Source: Rhodovastum atsumiense (GTDB lineage Bacteria > Pseudomonadota > Alphaproteobacteria > Acetobacterales > Acetobacteraceae). Taken from it: a DNA stretch of 64,000 nt. Below the pieces are notes generated by a model. That model was given only the letters and a program-made list of their open reading frames with translations. It did not search any database and was not told the origin of the DNA. Position numbers and translations under genes: made by a program. Position 1 is the first letter of the stretch. Every line of letters starts with the position of its first letter. The DNA is taken from positions 46,001 through 110,000 of the forward strand of contig NZ_OW485601.1 of the NCBI RefSeq assembly GCF_937425535.1. The letters are read 5' to 3'. Of the stretch, positions 38,403 to 47,297 are shown piece after piece.

Positions 38403-40418
38403 TCAGTGGCCGCCGATGAACATCCGCACCGCCACCGCCAGCATCAGTGCGGAGAAGATCGCCTTCAACGGCCGGCGCGGCGCCAGCCGGGTCAGATGCG
38501 CGCCGACGATGCCGCCGATGAACGAGGCCGGGATCAGCACCAGCGCCAGGGTCAGCGGTGCCGCCCAGTCGATCAGGCCGGTGCTGACACCGTGGGAGAA
38601 GCCGAGGATGGTGCCGGTCAGCGAGGCGCACAACACCAGCGCCGCGCTGTTGGCGATGGCGTTCTTCAGCGGCACCTTGCTGATGTAATGCTGCAGCGGC
38701 ACCTCCACCACGCCGCCGGTGATGCCGAGGATGCCACTGATCACCCCCATGGGCAGCCCCAGCAGGGCCGAGGGCGCCAGCTCTCCCGCGCCCAGGCCGG
38801 ACAGGCCGGATGTCCGCTCGCGCGGCTCGTCATCCTCCTCGGCACCCGGGCGTGGCGCCGCCGCCTGGGCCGCCCCCTGCCGGGACAGCAGCAGCTCGTC
38901 GGGGGAGTTGGACCATGCCTCATGCGCGCCCTTGATTGCAATCAGGGTCGCGAACATCCCCAGCAGGACCTCGACCAGGCGATCGCCGATGGCATTGCCG
39001 ATGAAGTAGCCCGCCACCACCCCCAGCATCGCCCAGGGCGCCAATGACCGGACCTTGTCCCACATGATCAGGCCATTGCGGTCATGCTTCAGGGTCGAGG
39101 CGCCGTAGACGAAGATGTTGGTGAGGTAGGCCACCGGCCGGATCAGGAACAGGCCGTAGCCGAAGAACATCATCATGCCGGCGACCAGGAACACGCCGCC
39201 GCCCATGGTCATCATCCCGCCGATCACCCCCTTGACGATCGCCAGCAGCATCAGCCCGAGCAGGTCCCGGAGCGCGAACCCGGCGATCCGCGTGCCCAGG
39301 GCATGGGCGCGATCGGGCGAGGGCAGCAGGCCCGGCGCCACCGCCAGGGCACCGCTTCCCGGCGGCCCGTTGCCCGCGGCGATGTTGCCCGCGGCGATGG
39401 GGCCGCCTTCCTTCCCGCCCCCGGCCCGTGCCCGCTCGGCCGCGACCTGATTGGCCGCGCGCAGCCACCAGGCCGCTGCCCCGCCCAGGGCCGGGCGTCC
39501 CGCCGGATCCGGCACGCCCGGTCCCTGGCCCGCCCCGGCCGTCGCGACCGCAACGGCCGGCCCAGGCGTGGCGGAGGCGGCCGGAACCATGCCCGCCGCC
39601 CCGGCCATCCTGAACCTGACGACATCCTGGAAATGCGCGTCGATCACGTCGGCCGGCACGACATAGCCGCGGACCGCGCCGCCGGCCTCCTGGACCGCCA
39701 GCGCGATCCCCAGCAGCGCTCCATCCCGGTTGATGACCGGGCCACCCCCCTGTTCCCAGGACGTGACGGCATCGGTCGGACGCAGATGGGCGATGGTCAC
39801 GCCGTCGATCGAAAGCTCGGTCGGCAGGGCCGACATCGTGCCGATCCGGTACACCGGCGTGCCCTGCTCGCCCTGGCCGAAGACGAAGACCGGCTGGCCG
39901 CCCAGCCCGGTCGTGGTGTTGGCCAGGGACAGATACAGGAAACTGTCGGGCGACCTGATCTTCAGCAGCACCAGGTCGTGGGTGGGCGCGCGCTTGACGA
40001 TCTGCGCCGGCATGCTGTGCAGCCCCGAGGCCGTGCGCACCTGGACATTGATCTCGCGCAGCGCCTCGACGGCGTGGAGCGTGGTCAGCACATAGCCGCT
40101 GGCCCCGATGATCGCCCCGGAAGCGACGGCACCGCCATTGACCCGGCCGCCCTCGATCCCGACCACCGCCGGCGCGATCGCGTCGATCAGCGACATCGAC
40201 CCGGTCAGCGCCACGTTGCGCATCATGAAGTCGGTGACCGAGAGATGGTGTTCGTCACCGAAGCGATCGTCGTCCTGGTAGTTGCCCAGCACCAGCACGC
40301 CGCACAGCACCGTCACCGCCATCAGCGCGACAATCGCGGCACCGAGAATGCGCCAGGGCCGCTGGCAGAACACAATCGGGTTTTCGCCCTCCGCGACCGA
40401 TTCGTGCTGCATCCTCAT
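38403..40418 (-). CDS. mamO: MamO: degenerate trypsin-like domain fused to TauE-like permease domain
   Basis: 671 residues from ATG 40418, which overlaps the mamM stop. An N-terminal anchor (about 25-45) is followed by a trypsin-like domain with His115 (TTLHAVE) and Asp148 (THDLVLLK). The usual catalytic GNSGGP is EQGGGP, so the nucleophilic serine is glycine (224). An alanine/glycine-rich linker follows, then a membrane domain of about eight helices resembling TauE/SafE anion exporters. In model organisms MamO is a pseudo-protease that binds metal and activates MamE, needed for magnetite nucleation. The His147 next to the Asp may be the metal-binding residue. Confidence 0.92.
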   Translation of the reverse strand: MRMQHESVAEGENPIVFCQRPWRILGAAIVALMAVTVLCGVLVLGNYQDDDRFGDEHHLSVTDFMMRNVALTGSMSLIDAIAPAVVGIEGGRVNGGAVASGAIIGASGYVLTTLHAVEALREINVQVRTASGLHSMPAQIVKRAPTHDLVLLKIRSPDSFLYLSLANTTTGLGGQPVFVFGQGEQGTPVYRIGTMSALPTELSIDGVTIAHLRPTDAVTSWEQGGGPVINRDGALLGIALAVQEAGGAVRGYVVPADVIDAHFQDVVRFRMAGAAGMVPAASATPGPAVAVATAGAGQGPGVPDPAGRPALGGAAAWWLRAANQVAAERARAGGGKEGGPIAAGNIAAGNGPPGSGALAVAPGLLPSPDRAHALGTRIAGFALRDLLGLMLLAIVKGVIGGMMTMGGGVFLVAGMMMFFGYGLFLIRPVAYLTNIFVYGASTLKHDRNGLIMWDKVRSLAPWAMLGVVAGYFIGNAIGDRLVEVLLGMFATLIAIKGAHEAWSNSPDELLLSRQGAAQAAAPRPGAEEDDEPRERTSGLSGLGAGELAPSALLGLPMGVISGILGITGGVVEVPLQHYISKVPLKNAIANSAALVLCASLTGTILGFSHGVSTGLIDWAAPLTLALVLIPASFIGGIVGAHLTRLAPRRPLKAIFSALMLAVAVRMFIGGH

Positions 40419-41374
40419 CCCTCGCCGGCGACGGATGGCAACCGGGCAAGGCCGGACCGCCATTGCGAATGGAGCTCGCGATTCTTCCCGATCTCGGCCT
40501 CGCAGATTTCGGCGTCGACGGTCAGCGACCCGATATGGCGCACCCGCTCGGCCACCCGTCGCTTCACCTGTTCGCAGATGCCGTGCGCCTGCTCCACCGT
40601 CATGTCGGCATCGACCCCGATCACGATCTCCGACCAGATCTGGTGCCCCACCAGCCGTGTCCTGAGCGATTTCACCTCACGCACCCCCTCGGTGGCGCCG
40701 ACCACGCCGTGGATCACCGCGCGCATCCCGGGATCGAGGCCCCGATCGAGCAATCCCTTGGAAGAATCCCAGAAGACCTTGAAGCCCAGCAGGCTCAGGT
40801 CGAGCGCCTCGAAGAAAGCCACCACGGTATCGATCCAGGGAAGGCCGAAGAGATGGGCGGCAACGATGCCCAGCCCGGCAACGCCCGCGGTGATGGCGTC
40901 GGAATGGTGGTGGCGGGCCATGATGCGCACCACCGGGCTGTTGCTTTCGATGGCGACGCAGCTCGCGTAGTAGAATCCGTAGACATAGGCGAGGACCGAG
41001 ACGAACGCCGCCCAGACCGCGATCAACCGGGGCGCCACGTGGTGTTCCACCACGAGCAGGGTGTTGACCGCATGATACAGCAGGTACACGGCCAGGAACA
41101 GCAGCACCAGGCCGAACACCAGCGACATGATGAATTCGATCTTGCCGTGTCCATAAGGATGTTCACGGTCGAGCGGCTTGCGGCCAAGCGTGACGCCGAC
41201 CACGACGAAGACCGAGGTCGCCATGTCCTTGAGCGCGTACATCGCCCCGACCACCAGCGCCTGCGACCCTGCCACCAGGCCGACGAGCAGGTTCATCAGG
41301 AACAGGGCGAAGTTGCCCGCCAGACCAAACCAGCCAATGTATTTCGAGCACGTCAGGCAATTCCGGTATCTCAT
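40415..41374 (-). CDS. mamM: MamM: magnetosome cation diffusion facilitator
   Basis: 319 residues. CDF membrane domain with the metal site visible as DMATS in helix 2 (LKDMATSVFVVVG) and HHHSD in helix 5 (ARHHHSDAITAG), plus EHPYGHGKIEF in the loop. The C-terminal cytoplasmic domain of about 95 residues follows (VGHQIWSEIVIGVDADMTVE). MamM moves iron into the magnetosome lumen and stabilises MamB. The close match to magnetospirillum MamM and the location between mamL and mamO fix the identity. Confidence 0.95.
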   Translation of the reverse strand: MRYRNCLTCSKYIGWFGLAGNFALFLMNLLVGLVAGSQALVVGAMYALKDMATSVFVVVGVTLGRKPLDREHPYGHGKIEFIMSLVFGLVLLFLAVYLLYHAVNTLLVVEHHVAPRLIAVWAAFVSVLAYVYGFYYASCVAIESNSPVVRIMARHHHSDAITAGVAGLGIVAAHLFGLPWIDTVVAFFEALDLSLLGFKVFWDSSKGLLDRGLDPGMRAVIHGVVGATEGVREVKSLRTRLVGHQIWSEIVIGVDADMTVEQAHGICEQVKRRVAERVRHIGSLTVDAEICEAEIGKNRELHSQWRSGLARLPSVAGEG

Positions 41375-41389
41375 CGCATCGGTCCGCCG

Positions 41390-41626
41390 TCATGGGCCAA
41401 AATCCACGTCGCCATCCTCGAACGCCGCCTGCCTGCGACGGCGCCTTCTGGCCAGGATGCCAAGCCCGGCCAGGAAGCCCAGGCTGAAGGCGGCAAGGAT
41501 CACCAGGGCCAGCGGAACAGCCACCGGCCGCCCCAGCAGCAGCGATATTTCCACAAAGTTCAGATTTTGCGAGATGAAAAGGAAAATCAGGAAGCCGACG
41601 AGGATCCAGATTACCCGCATCGGCAT
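41390..41626 (-). CDS. mamL: MamL: small magnetosome membrane protein
   Basis: 78 residues from ATG 41626, preceded by GGAAGG. Two transmembrane helices (VIWILVGFLIFLFIS and LALVILAAFSLGFLAGLGIL) are followed by an arginine-rich tail ARRRRRRQAAF. This matches MamL, a LapA-like protein required for bending the inner membrane into magnetosome vesicles. The position between mamK and mamM is the classical one. Confidence 0.9.
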   Translation of the reverse strand: MPMRVIWILVGFLIFLFISQNLNFVEISLLLGRPVAVPLALVILAAFSLGFLAGLGILARRRRRRQAAFEDGDVDFGP

Positions 41627-41752
41627 GCCGCCTTCCGGCCCGCCGCGGGACGGGGGGGCCGATCCGATCCACCCGCGCACGGCATCGGCGCCGGCGTGGC
41701 CGCAACCCGCCACGCGTTCCCGCCACCTTCATGGCGATGCCGCGGCACGGCG

Positions 41753-42850
41753 TCAGTCTTTGCCGACGACATCGCCGAGCTTGTCCCAGAACTGCAGCGG
41801 CAGTTCCTGTCCCATCATCAGCGCCCCCGCCGCACCGTCGAAATCGGCGTCACGCGCGACGGTCACCTTGACATCGCCATAGGCGCGCAGACGGTGAGCG
41901 ATCATTCCGGCAAGCCCGGTGATGCGCGACCCGCCCCCGGCGAGGAGGATGTTCTGCAGAAGCTTCGGCAGATCGTCAGGGGGAAAGCGCCTGATCAGGA
42001 CATCCGCCGCCTCGACGACATCGGGAACGATGGCCTCGCAGGCCTGGCGTATTTCCTCGGTGATGTCGCACTGGACCGGCAGGCCATTGGCGCGCAGTTC
42101 CACCCGGATCGGATCGCGCGGCGTCTCGCCCACGAAGGCATGGGCCTCCTTGATCGTGCGCGCCGTGGTCTGGCTGACCCGCACATCCGGATAGCGCTGG
42201 ATGATCGCCTCGGCCAACAGGGTATCGATGTAGTTGCCGGCCTTGTTGATGGTGGCCTGGTCGTCCGGCGATGGAATCATGCCCTTGAGCACGCAAATGT
42301 CCACCGTCCCGCCTCCGATGTCGATGACCATTGCATTGACCAGTTTGCCATAATGATAGGCCACCAGGAATGGTTGGGAAATCACCACTGCCGCATTGAC
42401 GAGTTCCTTGGCGATCTGCAGGACCGCCGACCGGTTGCCCAGGCTCGCGCGGGCGGGCACGCCGATCACGGCGCGGATCTCCTGGCCCGGCTGGGGGGCG
42501 GTGGCGTCCACGGCAAATTTGAGGATCTGCCGGGCCGCCACGAGATCCTGTGGATTGGCCTCGTTGATCACGCCATCCTTCAGGGGATAGCGCAATTCCA
42601 GAAACGATTGCTTCTCGAGCACATCGTCGCCAACGGCGAAGGGCGCGCCCAGCAGGCGAACGCCGATCACATCCCGCGGATAGCCAACCACGGAGTGGAA
42701 TATTTTGCGTTCACCGCGACTGGAAACAACCGACGTGCGCGAGGTGCCAAGGTCGATGCCGAGGATCAGCCGGCTTGCCTCATCTCCCGTGGCCTTGCCT
42801 GACTCGCCAGCCGCATCCCGGGTGGCAATGTCGGTCTGTTCATCACTCAT
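41753..42850 (-). CDS. mamK: MamK: actin-like filament protein
   Basis: 365 residues. Actin-fold motifs are LILGIDLGTSRTSVV (phosphate 1), AMVIDIGGGTVDICV (phosphate 2) and ILLAGGGSRITGLAG (adenosine). The N-terminal tail of about 25 residues is polar and longer than usual. MamK polymerises into filaments that align the magnetosome chain and interacts with MamJ, encoded just upstream. This is not MreB: the sequence is the MamK-type bacterial actin and sits in mam order. Confidence 0.93.
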   Translation of the reverse strand: MSDEQTDIATRDAAGESGKATGDEASRLILGIDLGTSRTSVVSSRGERKIFHSVVGYPRDVIGVRLLGAPFAVGDDVLEKQSFLELRYPLKDGVINEANPQDLVAARQILKFAVDATAPQPGQEIRAVIGVPARASLGNRSAVLQIAKELVNAAVVISQPFLVAYHYGKLVNAMVIDIGGGTVDICVLKGMIPSPDDQATINKAGNYIDTLLAEAIIQRYPDVRVSQTTARTIKEAHAFVGETPRDPIRVELRANGLPVQCDITEEIRQACEAIVPDVVEAADVLIRRFPPDDLPKLLQNILLAGGGSRITGLAGMIAHRLRAYGDVKVTVARDADFDGAAGALMMGQELPLQFWDKLGDVVGKD

Positions 42851-43230
42851 GGCGACATCCTCCTAAGGTTCCTGTCGGATGCGCGGGGCGGTCGGAATCG
42901 GCTCATCCGAACGAGAGCACCGGCGCAGGCACCCGACGCGCCTTGCGGCGAGGGGCAAGGCAGGACTGCAGGAATGGCGGTCGGGGCGGACCGCCGGCTT
43001 CTCCCGGGCGGGGCCCGGGACGGCAAGGCGCGGTGCGGGCGAACATCAGCGCCGGACGGAATGCGGGGGGCTGACGCAGCGGTCCGGAGGCAGGCCGCGA
43101 CGAAGATGCGGACGACATCTCCGAAACGTCACCGGACGCAGTCAGGCCGAAGCTTGGCGTCTGTTCCTTCTGTCGCATGCTGGATCGTGGTGGGCCGGAC
43201 GGCCCGTCACGCGCCGCCGGGGGGAGCGGC
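42851..43230. other. Intergenic gap between mamJ-like and mamK genes; no gene seen
   Basis: 380 bp of GC-rich sequence with no convincing frame, ribosome site or hairpin. It may hold an internal promoter for mamK onward. Confidence 0.5.
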
Positions 43231-44916
43231 TCATGTCGGCCTCCCAGGCGGCTGCGGCGATGCCGGGCGCTCCCTTGGATGGTGAGAGGACTTCCCGGGC
43301 TTGCCACGCATCTCCCCGCGCCAGCCCTCGCGGCCCGGCTTCTTCCCCGGCGCTTTCGGGGCCCCTGCCCCGGACAGGACCGCCCTGGCGCCTTCGGCGA
43401 TGCTGATGCCGATGCCCCGGATCAGGGCCAAGGCGTTGTGCAGGCCGTGATCGACTGTCATCGCCATGCCCCGGAGCATGCCCTCGACAGGGATCCGACG
43501 CACAGGGAGGGACTTGCGCGTCCCACCCGACGGATACGACGACCGCACCCGGGACGCCGGGGGCCCCTTGCGGGTCGGCTTCACCCCATTGCTCCGCGAC
43601 CGTGCGCGGGAAGCCGGCGCCGCTGGCCGGGCCGCCGTCCCATCTTCCACGGGGCGTACAGCCACCTCCGCTGCCATCGCCACGGCTTTCGCCACCGGCC
43701 CGGCCGTGGGGACCTCCGGTGATGGATGAACCTCTTCCGCCACGTCCTCCGATGCGGACGCCGCCGTCGCCTCGGCTTCAGGCGCCGACCCGGCCGTGGG
43801 GACCTCCGGCGGTGGTTGAACCTCTTCCGCCACTTCCTCCGATGCGGACGCCGCCGTCGCCTCGGCTTCAGGCGCCGCCCCGGCCGTGGAGACCTCCGCC
43901 GTTACCTCTTCCGGAACAGATGCCGCCGTCGCCGTCCCGTCTTCCACGAGCGGTACAGCTTCCTCCGCTGCCACCGCCACGGCTTCCGCCACCGGCCCGG
44001 CCGTGGGGACCTCCGGCGGTGGTTGAACCTCTTCCGCCACTTCCTCCGATGCGGACGCCGCCGTCGCCTCGGCTTCAGGCGCCGACCCGGCCGTGGAGAC
44101 CTCCGCCGTTACCTCTTCCGGGACAGATGCCGCCGTCGCCGTCCCGTCTTCCACGAGCGTTACAGCTTCCTCCGCCGCCACCGCCACGGCTTCGGGCACC
44201 GGTTCGACATCCGGCGTCACCTCTTCCGGTTCAGGCGCCGCTCTTGCCTCGGCCTCAGGCAACGGGACGGGCATGGTGGGCTCCGGTGACACCGCGCCCT
44301 CCGTCACGGCCGCTTCCCCTGGCCCTGACGCCGCCACGGCATTGCCGTCTTCCGGGGATGACGCGGGCCCCTCCGCCGGCTCGGGCGGCATCGCCTCCGC
44401 CTCGACGGCCGGAGATGCCGCCGCATGATCGGTCGCCGTGGCAGGAAGGGGGGCTGGCTCTGTCGGAGGCGGCCCCGCACTCACTGCCGCACGAAGAGGG
44501 GGCAGCGCGCATAAAAGGGCCAGTTCCGCGTCGGACAACGGCGATTGCACGGTCTCGCGCCGGCGCACCGCGGCCTGTTGCGGCGGCCCGGAGGCAGCCC
44601 CGGCCGGATCGTCCTTGTTGCCGGTGTTGCCGCCCCCCTCGTCCGTGGACGCCGACGTGGCGGCCAGCACATCGGCCCAGCTCTGCGCCTGCAATCCGGC
44701 CGCCGGACCAGCTTCCGTGGCGGCGGCAACCGCCTCCTGTGACGCGACAGGCTCCACGGGGCCGGAATCCTGGTCTTCCTCCCGGGACATCGACTCAGCC
44801 CCGGCCTCCGGCTCGCCATCGGTCAACCCGGGCTCCGGTTCCACCTCGGCTCTCCGTTCAGAGGCACCCGAAGCGAGATCGGGAGGCAACATCCTGGCCC
44901 TTTTCCGTTTTGCCAT
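43231..44916 (-). CDS. mamJ: MamJ-like acidic repeat protein
   Basis: 561 residues, no signal peptide and no clear membrane segment. Low-complexity Glu/Ala/Val/Pro-rich central region (about 200-430) made of two alternating repeat units, then a strongly basic stretch (SRARSRSNGVKPTRKG) and a C-terminal region with a hydrophobic Gly/Ala helix (ALALIRGIGISIAEGARAVL). MamJ in Magnetospirillum is an acidic repetitive linker between magnetosomes and MamK filaments. Its repeats evolve fast, so identity here rests on the position between mamE and mamK, acidity, repeats and the C-terminal hydrophobic patch. A different chain-linker protein with convergent composition is possible. Confidence 0.7.
   Translation of the reverse strand: MAKRKRARMLPPDLASGASERRAEVEPEPGLTDGEPEAGAESMSREEDQDSGPVEPVASQEAVAAATEAGPAAGLQAQSWADVLAATSASTDEGGGNTGNKDDPAGAASGPPQQAAVRRRETVQSPLSDAELALLCALPPLRAAVSAGPPPTEPAPLPATATDHAAASPAVEAEAMPPEPAEGPASSPEDGNAVAASGPGEAAVTEGAVSPEPTMPVPLPEAEARAAPEPEEVTPDVEPVPEAVAVAAEEAVTLVEDGTATAASVPEEVTAEVSTAGSAPEAEATAASASEEVAEEVQPPPEVPTAGPVAEAVAVAAEEAVPLVEDGTATAASVPEEVTAEVSTAGAAPEAEATAASASEEVAEEVQPPPEVPTAGSAPEAEATAASASEDVAEEVHPSPEVPTAGPVAKAVAMAAEVAVRPVEDGTAARPAAPASRARSRSNGVKPTRKGPPASRVRSSYPSGGTRKSLPVRRIPVEGMLRGMAMTVDHGLHNALALIRGIGISIAEGARAVLSGAGAPKAPGKKPGREGWRGEMRGKPGKSSHHPRERPASPQPPGRPT
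43640..44200 (-). repeat. Tandem repeats inside the mamJ-like gene
   Basis: Two near-identical units alternate at DNA level. Unit B, about 90 bp (APEAEATAASASEEVAEEV plus a proline-rich link), occurs about three times. Unit A, about 114 bp (EAVAVAAEEAVPLVEDGTA plus VPEEVTAEV), occurs about two full times plus a degenerate copy. The order in the protein is A-B-A-B-B-A'. Near-identity of copies suggests recent unequal recombination. Confidence 0.8.
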
Positions 44917-45001
44917 CGTTATCCTCGTGCCGGATTATAGTCTTTGCTGAAGACAATCCAACTACCAAGATAATACGATAGCTGCATCACGCAGTCGTAT
45001 A

Positions 45002-47002
45002 TTATGGCATTACAACGAAAAACTCCCGATTGTTGCGCGCCATGCGCATCGGTATCTCGACCTTTCCGGTCTGCGCCTGGATGGCCTGGTTGGCCTGGGC
45101 CGCGGACGCAGTCGGCCACCCCCCGATTTCAAGCACGATGTCGCCCGCCTGCAGGCCAATCCGCTGGGCCGGGGAGCCGGCCACCACTTCAGCGATCACG
45201 GCCCCCTGCAACCGGGACCCTGCCGGCGCCCCGGGCGGCAGGAACGGGGCAAAGGTTTCGATTTCCAGGCCCTTCCAACTGAACTCCGTCGGCACCTTCG
45301 GCGCCGGAGCGGCAACCGCAGGGCCGGTTCCGGCAACCGGCATCGACAGGGGCGCCCCCGGCCGGGACATCACCGGCAGGCGCAGCTCCTGACGCGTGCC
45401 CCCCTGCACCACGGACAGACGCAGCCCCTCGCCGGCCCGGCAGCGCTGCACCATGGCCCACAGATCCCGCGGGGCGCGGATGCGCCGGCCATTGACCTTC
45501 TCGATCACCATCCCGGCCTGCAAACCGGCATCGGCCGCTTCCGTCCCCGGCGTCACCTCCGTCACCGCCACCCCCTTGCCTTCGGGTTGCGCCAGCTGCG
45601 GCGCCATCGCCGCGGTGACCGGCAGGATGGCGGCCCCCAGGACACGTATCCCCCCGCCCCCCGCCCCGGCCGGCTCGCCCGCGGCGGGCAGGGACGGCAT
45701 GGCCACGTTCAGGGCCGCGCTGGCCGGAGGCCGGGCAAAGCTGACGCCGCCCCCCGCCACCGGCCTGCCCTGGGCCGCCGCCCCGGGACGGGGAATGATC
45801 TGGTGGCAGATGGCGCAGTCCATGGTCTCGCGCCCATCGCGGTGCAGCGGCGTCACCCCGGCCAGGATCGGCGGCCCGGCCATGCCGACGCCAGGCCGGG
45901 GCGCCGGCCCGGGCAAGGCGGCAGGCACCCCGACCGCCGTGGCCGCGGCCTCAGGCAGCCGGTCCAGCTCATCGAGCAGAAACCGACGGGCCTGGTTGCT
46001 GGGAATGGCAAAGCCAACCCCGGAAAAGGCACCGGTGGGCGTGTAGATGGCGGTGTTGACCCCGATCACCTCGCCGGCGCGGTTGACCAGCGGCCCGCCG
46101 GAATTGCCCTGGTTGATCGCGGCATCGGTCTGCAGCAGGTCCCGATGCGTGGTCCCCTCGATCACCAGCGATTTGCGCCTGGCGGAGACGATGCCGCGGC
46201 TGACCGTCATGTCCAGGCCGAAGGGGCTGCCGATGGCGATCACCTCCTCGGCGATCCTGACCTGGTCGCTGTCGCCGAGCACGACCGGCACCAGCGGCGC
46301 CTGGGGCTGCACCTTGACCAGCGCCAGATCCACCGAGGCATCGAGCTTGATCACCTCGGCCGGATAGCGCACGGCCCCGGTCTCGTCGAACACGGTCACG
46401 ACCATGGCGTTGCCGCCGCGCACGACATGGTAGTTGGTCAGGATGTAGCCGTCGTTGCGCACCACCATGCCGGTGCCGATGCTGTCGAGCATCGCGCCCA
46501 CGGTCGGCGTGGCGAACTGCAACGCACCGTCGGGGGGCGAAGCCGGCACGGCGTCCTTCGCGGCAGGCGCCGGATCCACCGGCACGCCGGCGACCCGCCC
46601 GGCCATGATATCCGGCTGCGCCCGCCCGATCGCGACGATGCTGCCGCGCAACTGCGCCGCGATCGTCGCGAAATCCCCAGGCGTCCCGGCGAAAGCCACC
46701 GGCCTTGCCATCACCTCGGCGCGGCGCCCCTGGCCGGGCTCCGCCAATGGTGCCGGCGGCCCGGCCAGCGGTGCCGGTCCCGCGCCCGCGCCCGCGCCCG
46801 CGGCGGGCCGCGCAACAGGTCCGCCCCGCCCGGCGGCAAAGCCCGGAGGCCCGGGGGTCCGAAGCTGGTACCAGGCCATTCCGACGAGCGTGCAAACCAC
46901 CACGAACGCCATGAGGAACAGGTATTTCCTTAATCCACGGGCACAGTCCTTCGGAGTCTGCTCGTTGTCCTCGATGTCGATATCGGTCTCGTCGGGTGCC
47001 AT
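45002..47002 (-). CDS. mamE: MamE: magnetosome HtrA-like serine protease with magnetochrome
   Basis: 666 residues. Order: a short cytoplasmic acidic tail; a membrane anchor (FLMAFVVVCTLVGMAW); a Pro/Ala/Gly linker; a trypsin-like domain with an intact triad His192 (NYHVV), Asp225 (DASVDLALV) and Ser301 (QGNSGGPLV); one magnetochrome haem site CAICH (396-400) preceded by TPLHRDGRE; and two PDZ domains (about 440-525 and 575-660). MamE sorts magnetosome proteins and cleaves itself, MamO and MamP to trigger crystal growth. Only one CxxCH is present, whereas MamE of model strains has two. Confidence 0.95.
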   Translation of the reverse strand: MAPDETDIDIEDNEQTPKDCARGLRKYLFLMAFVVVCTLVGMAWYQLRTPGPPGFAAGRGGPVARPAAGAGAGAGPAPLAGPPAPLAEPGQGRRAEVMARPVAFAGTPGDFATIAAQLRGSIVAIGRAQPDIMAGRVAGVPVDPAPAAKDAVPASPPDGALQFATPTVGAMLDSIGTGMVVRNDGYILTNYHVVRGGNAMVVTVFDETGAVRYPAEVIKLDASVDLALVKVQPQAPLVPVVLGDSDQVRIAEEVIAIGSPFGLDMTVSRGIVSARRKSLVIEGTTHRDLLQTDAAINQGNSGGPLVNRAGEVIGVNTAIYTPTGAFSGVGFAIPSNQARRFLLDELDRLPEAAATAVGVPAALPGPAPRPGVGMAGPPILAGVTPLHRDGRETMDCAICHQIIPRPGAAAQGRPVAGGGVSFARPPASAALNVAMPSLPAAGEPAGAGGGGIRVLGAAILPVTAAMAPQLAQPEGKGVAVTEVTPGTEAADAGLQAGMVIEKVNGRRIRAPRDLWAMVQRCRAGEGLRLSVVQGGTRQELRLPVMSRPGAPLSMPVAGTGPAVAAPAPKVPTEFSWKGLEIETFAPFLPPGAPAGSRLQGAVIAEVVAGSPAQRIGLQAGDIVLEIGGWPTASAAQANQAIQAQTGKVEIPMRMARNNREFFVVMP

Positions 47003-47103
47003 CTGCGTCTGCCTGACAGCTCCTCATTGGGCCTGGTGCCCGCCCTCACGGGGGCAGCTCACCGGGGCAACCCTCCACGCCGGCCGCCGCGCGCCCGGCA
47101 GGA

Positions 47104-47277
47104 TCAGAGCGATTCGTGGCGCGCCGCCGACAGGCCCGCCGCCAGCGCCAGGACGCCGAATGCCACCAGGAGCAGCGGCAGCACGCCACGGATCAGTTCG
47201 ACCACCGACCACCACCAGGCACTCAGTCCCGCCAGCCCGAGGGCAATCGCGAGCAATCCAATCATGATACTTGGCAT
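47104..47277 (-). CDS. mamI: MamI: small magnetosome membrane protein
   Basis: 57 residues from ATG 47277, with a strong GGGAGGGACAGG ribosome site. Two transmembrane helices flank the hallmark motif SAWWWSVVELIRG. MamI is essential for magnetosome vesicle formation in model strains. The protein is slightly shorter than the about 70-residue Magnetospirillum form, lacking part of the C-terminal tail. It sits between mamH and mamE as usual. Confidence 0.92.
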   Translation of the reverse strand: MPSIMIGLLAIALGLAGLSAWWWSVVELIRGVLPLLLVAFGVLALAAGLSAARHESL

Positions 47278-47297
47278 TCCTGTCCCTCCCTTGACAC

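Noticed and set aside
41753..42850. Possibility that the actin-like gene is MreB or ParM
   Set aside because: Position between mamJ-like and mamL and the MamK-type motifs fit MamK; there are no mreCD or par genes nearby.
43602..44981. Long plus-strand frames opposite the mamJ-like gene rich in Pro/Arg repeats
   Set aside because: They mirror the repetitive codons of the minus-strand gene, have no ribosome sites and show no protein-like composition.
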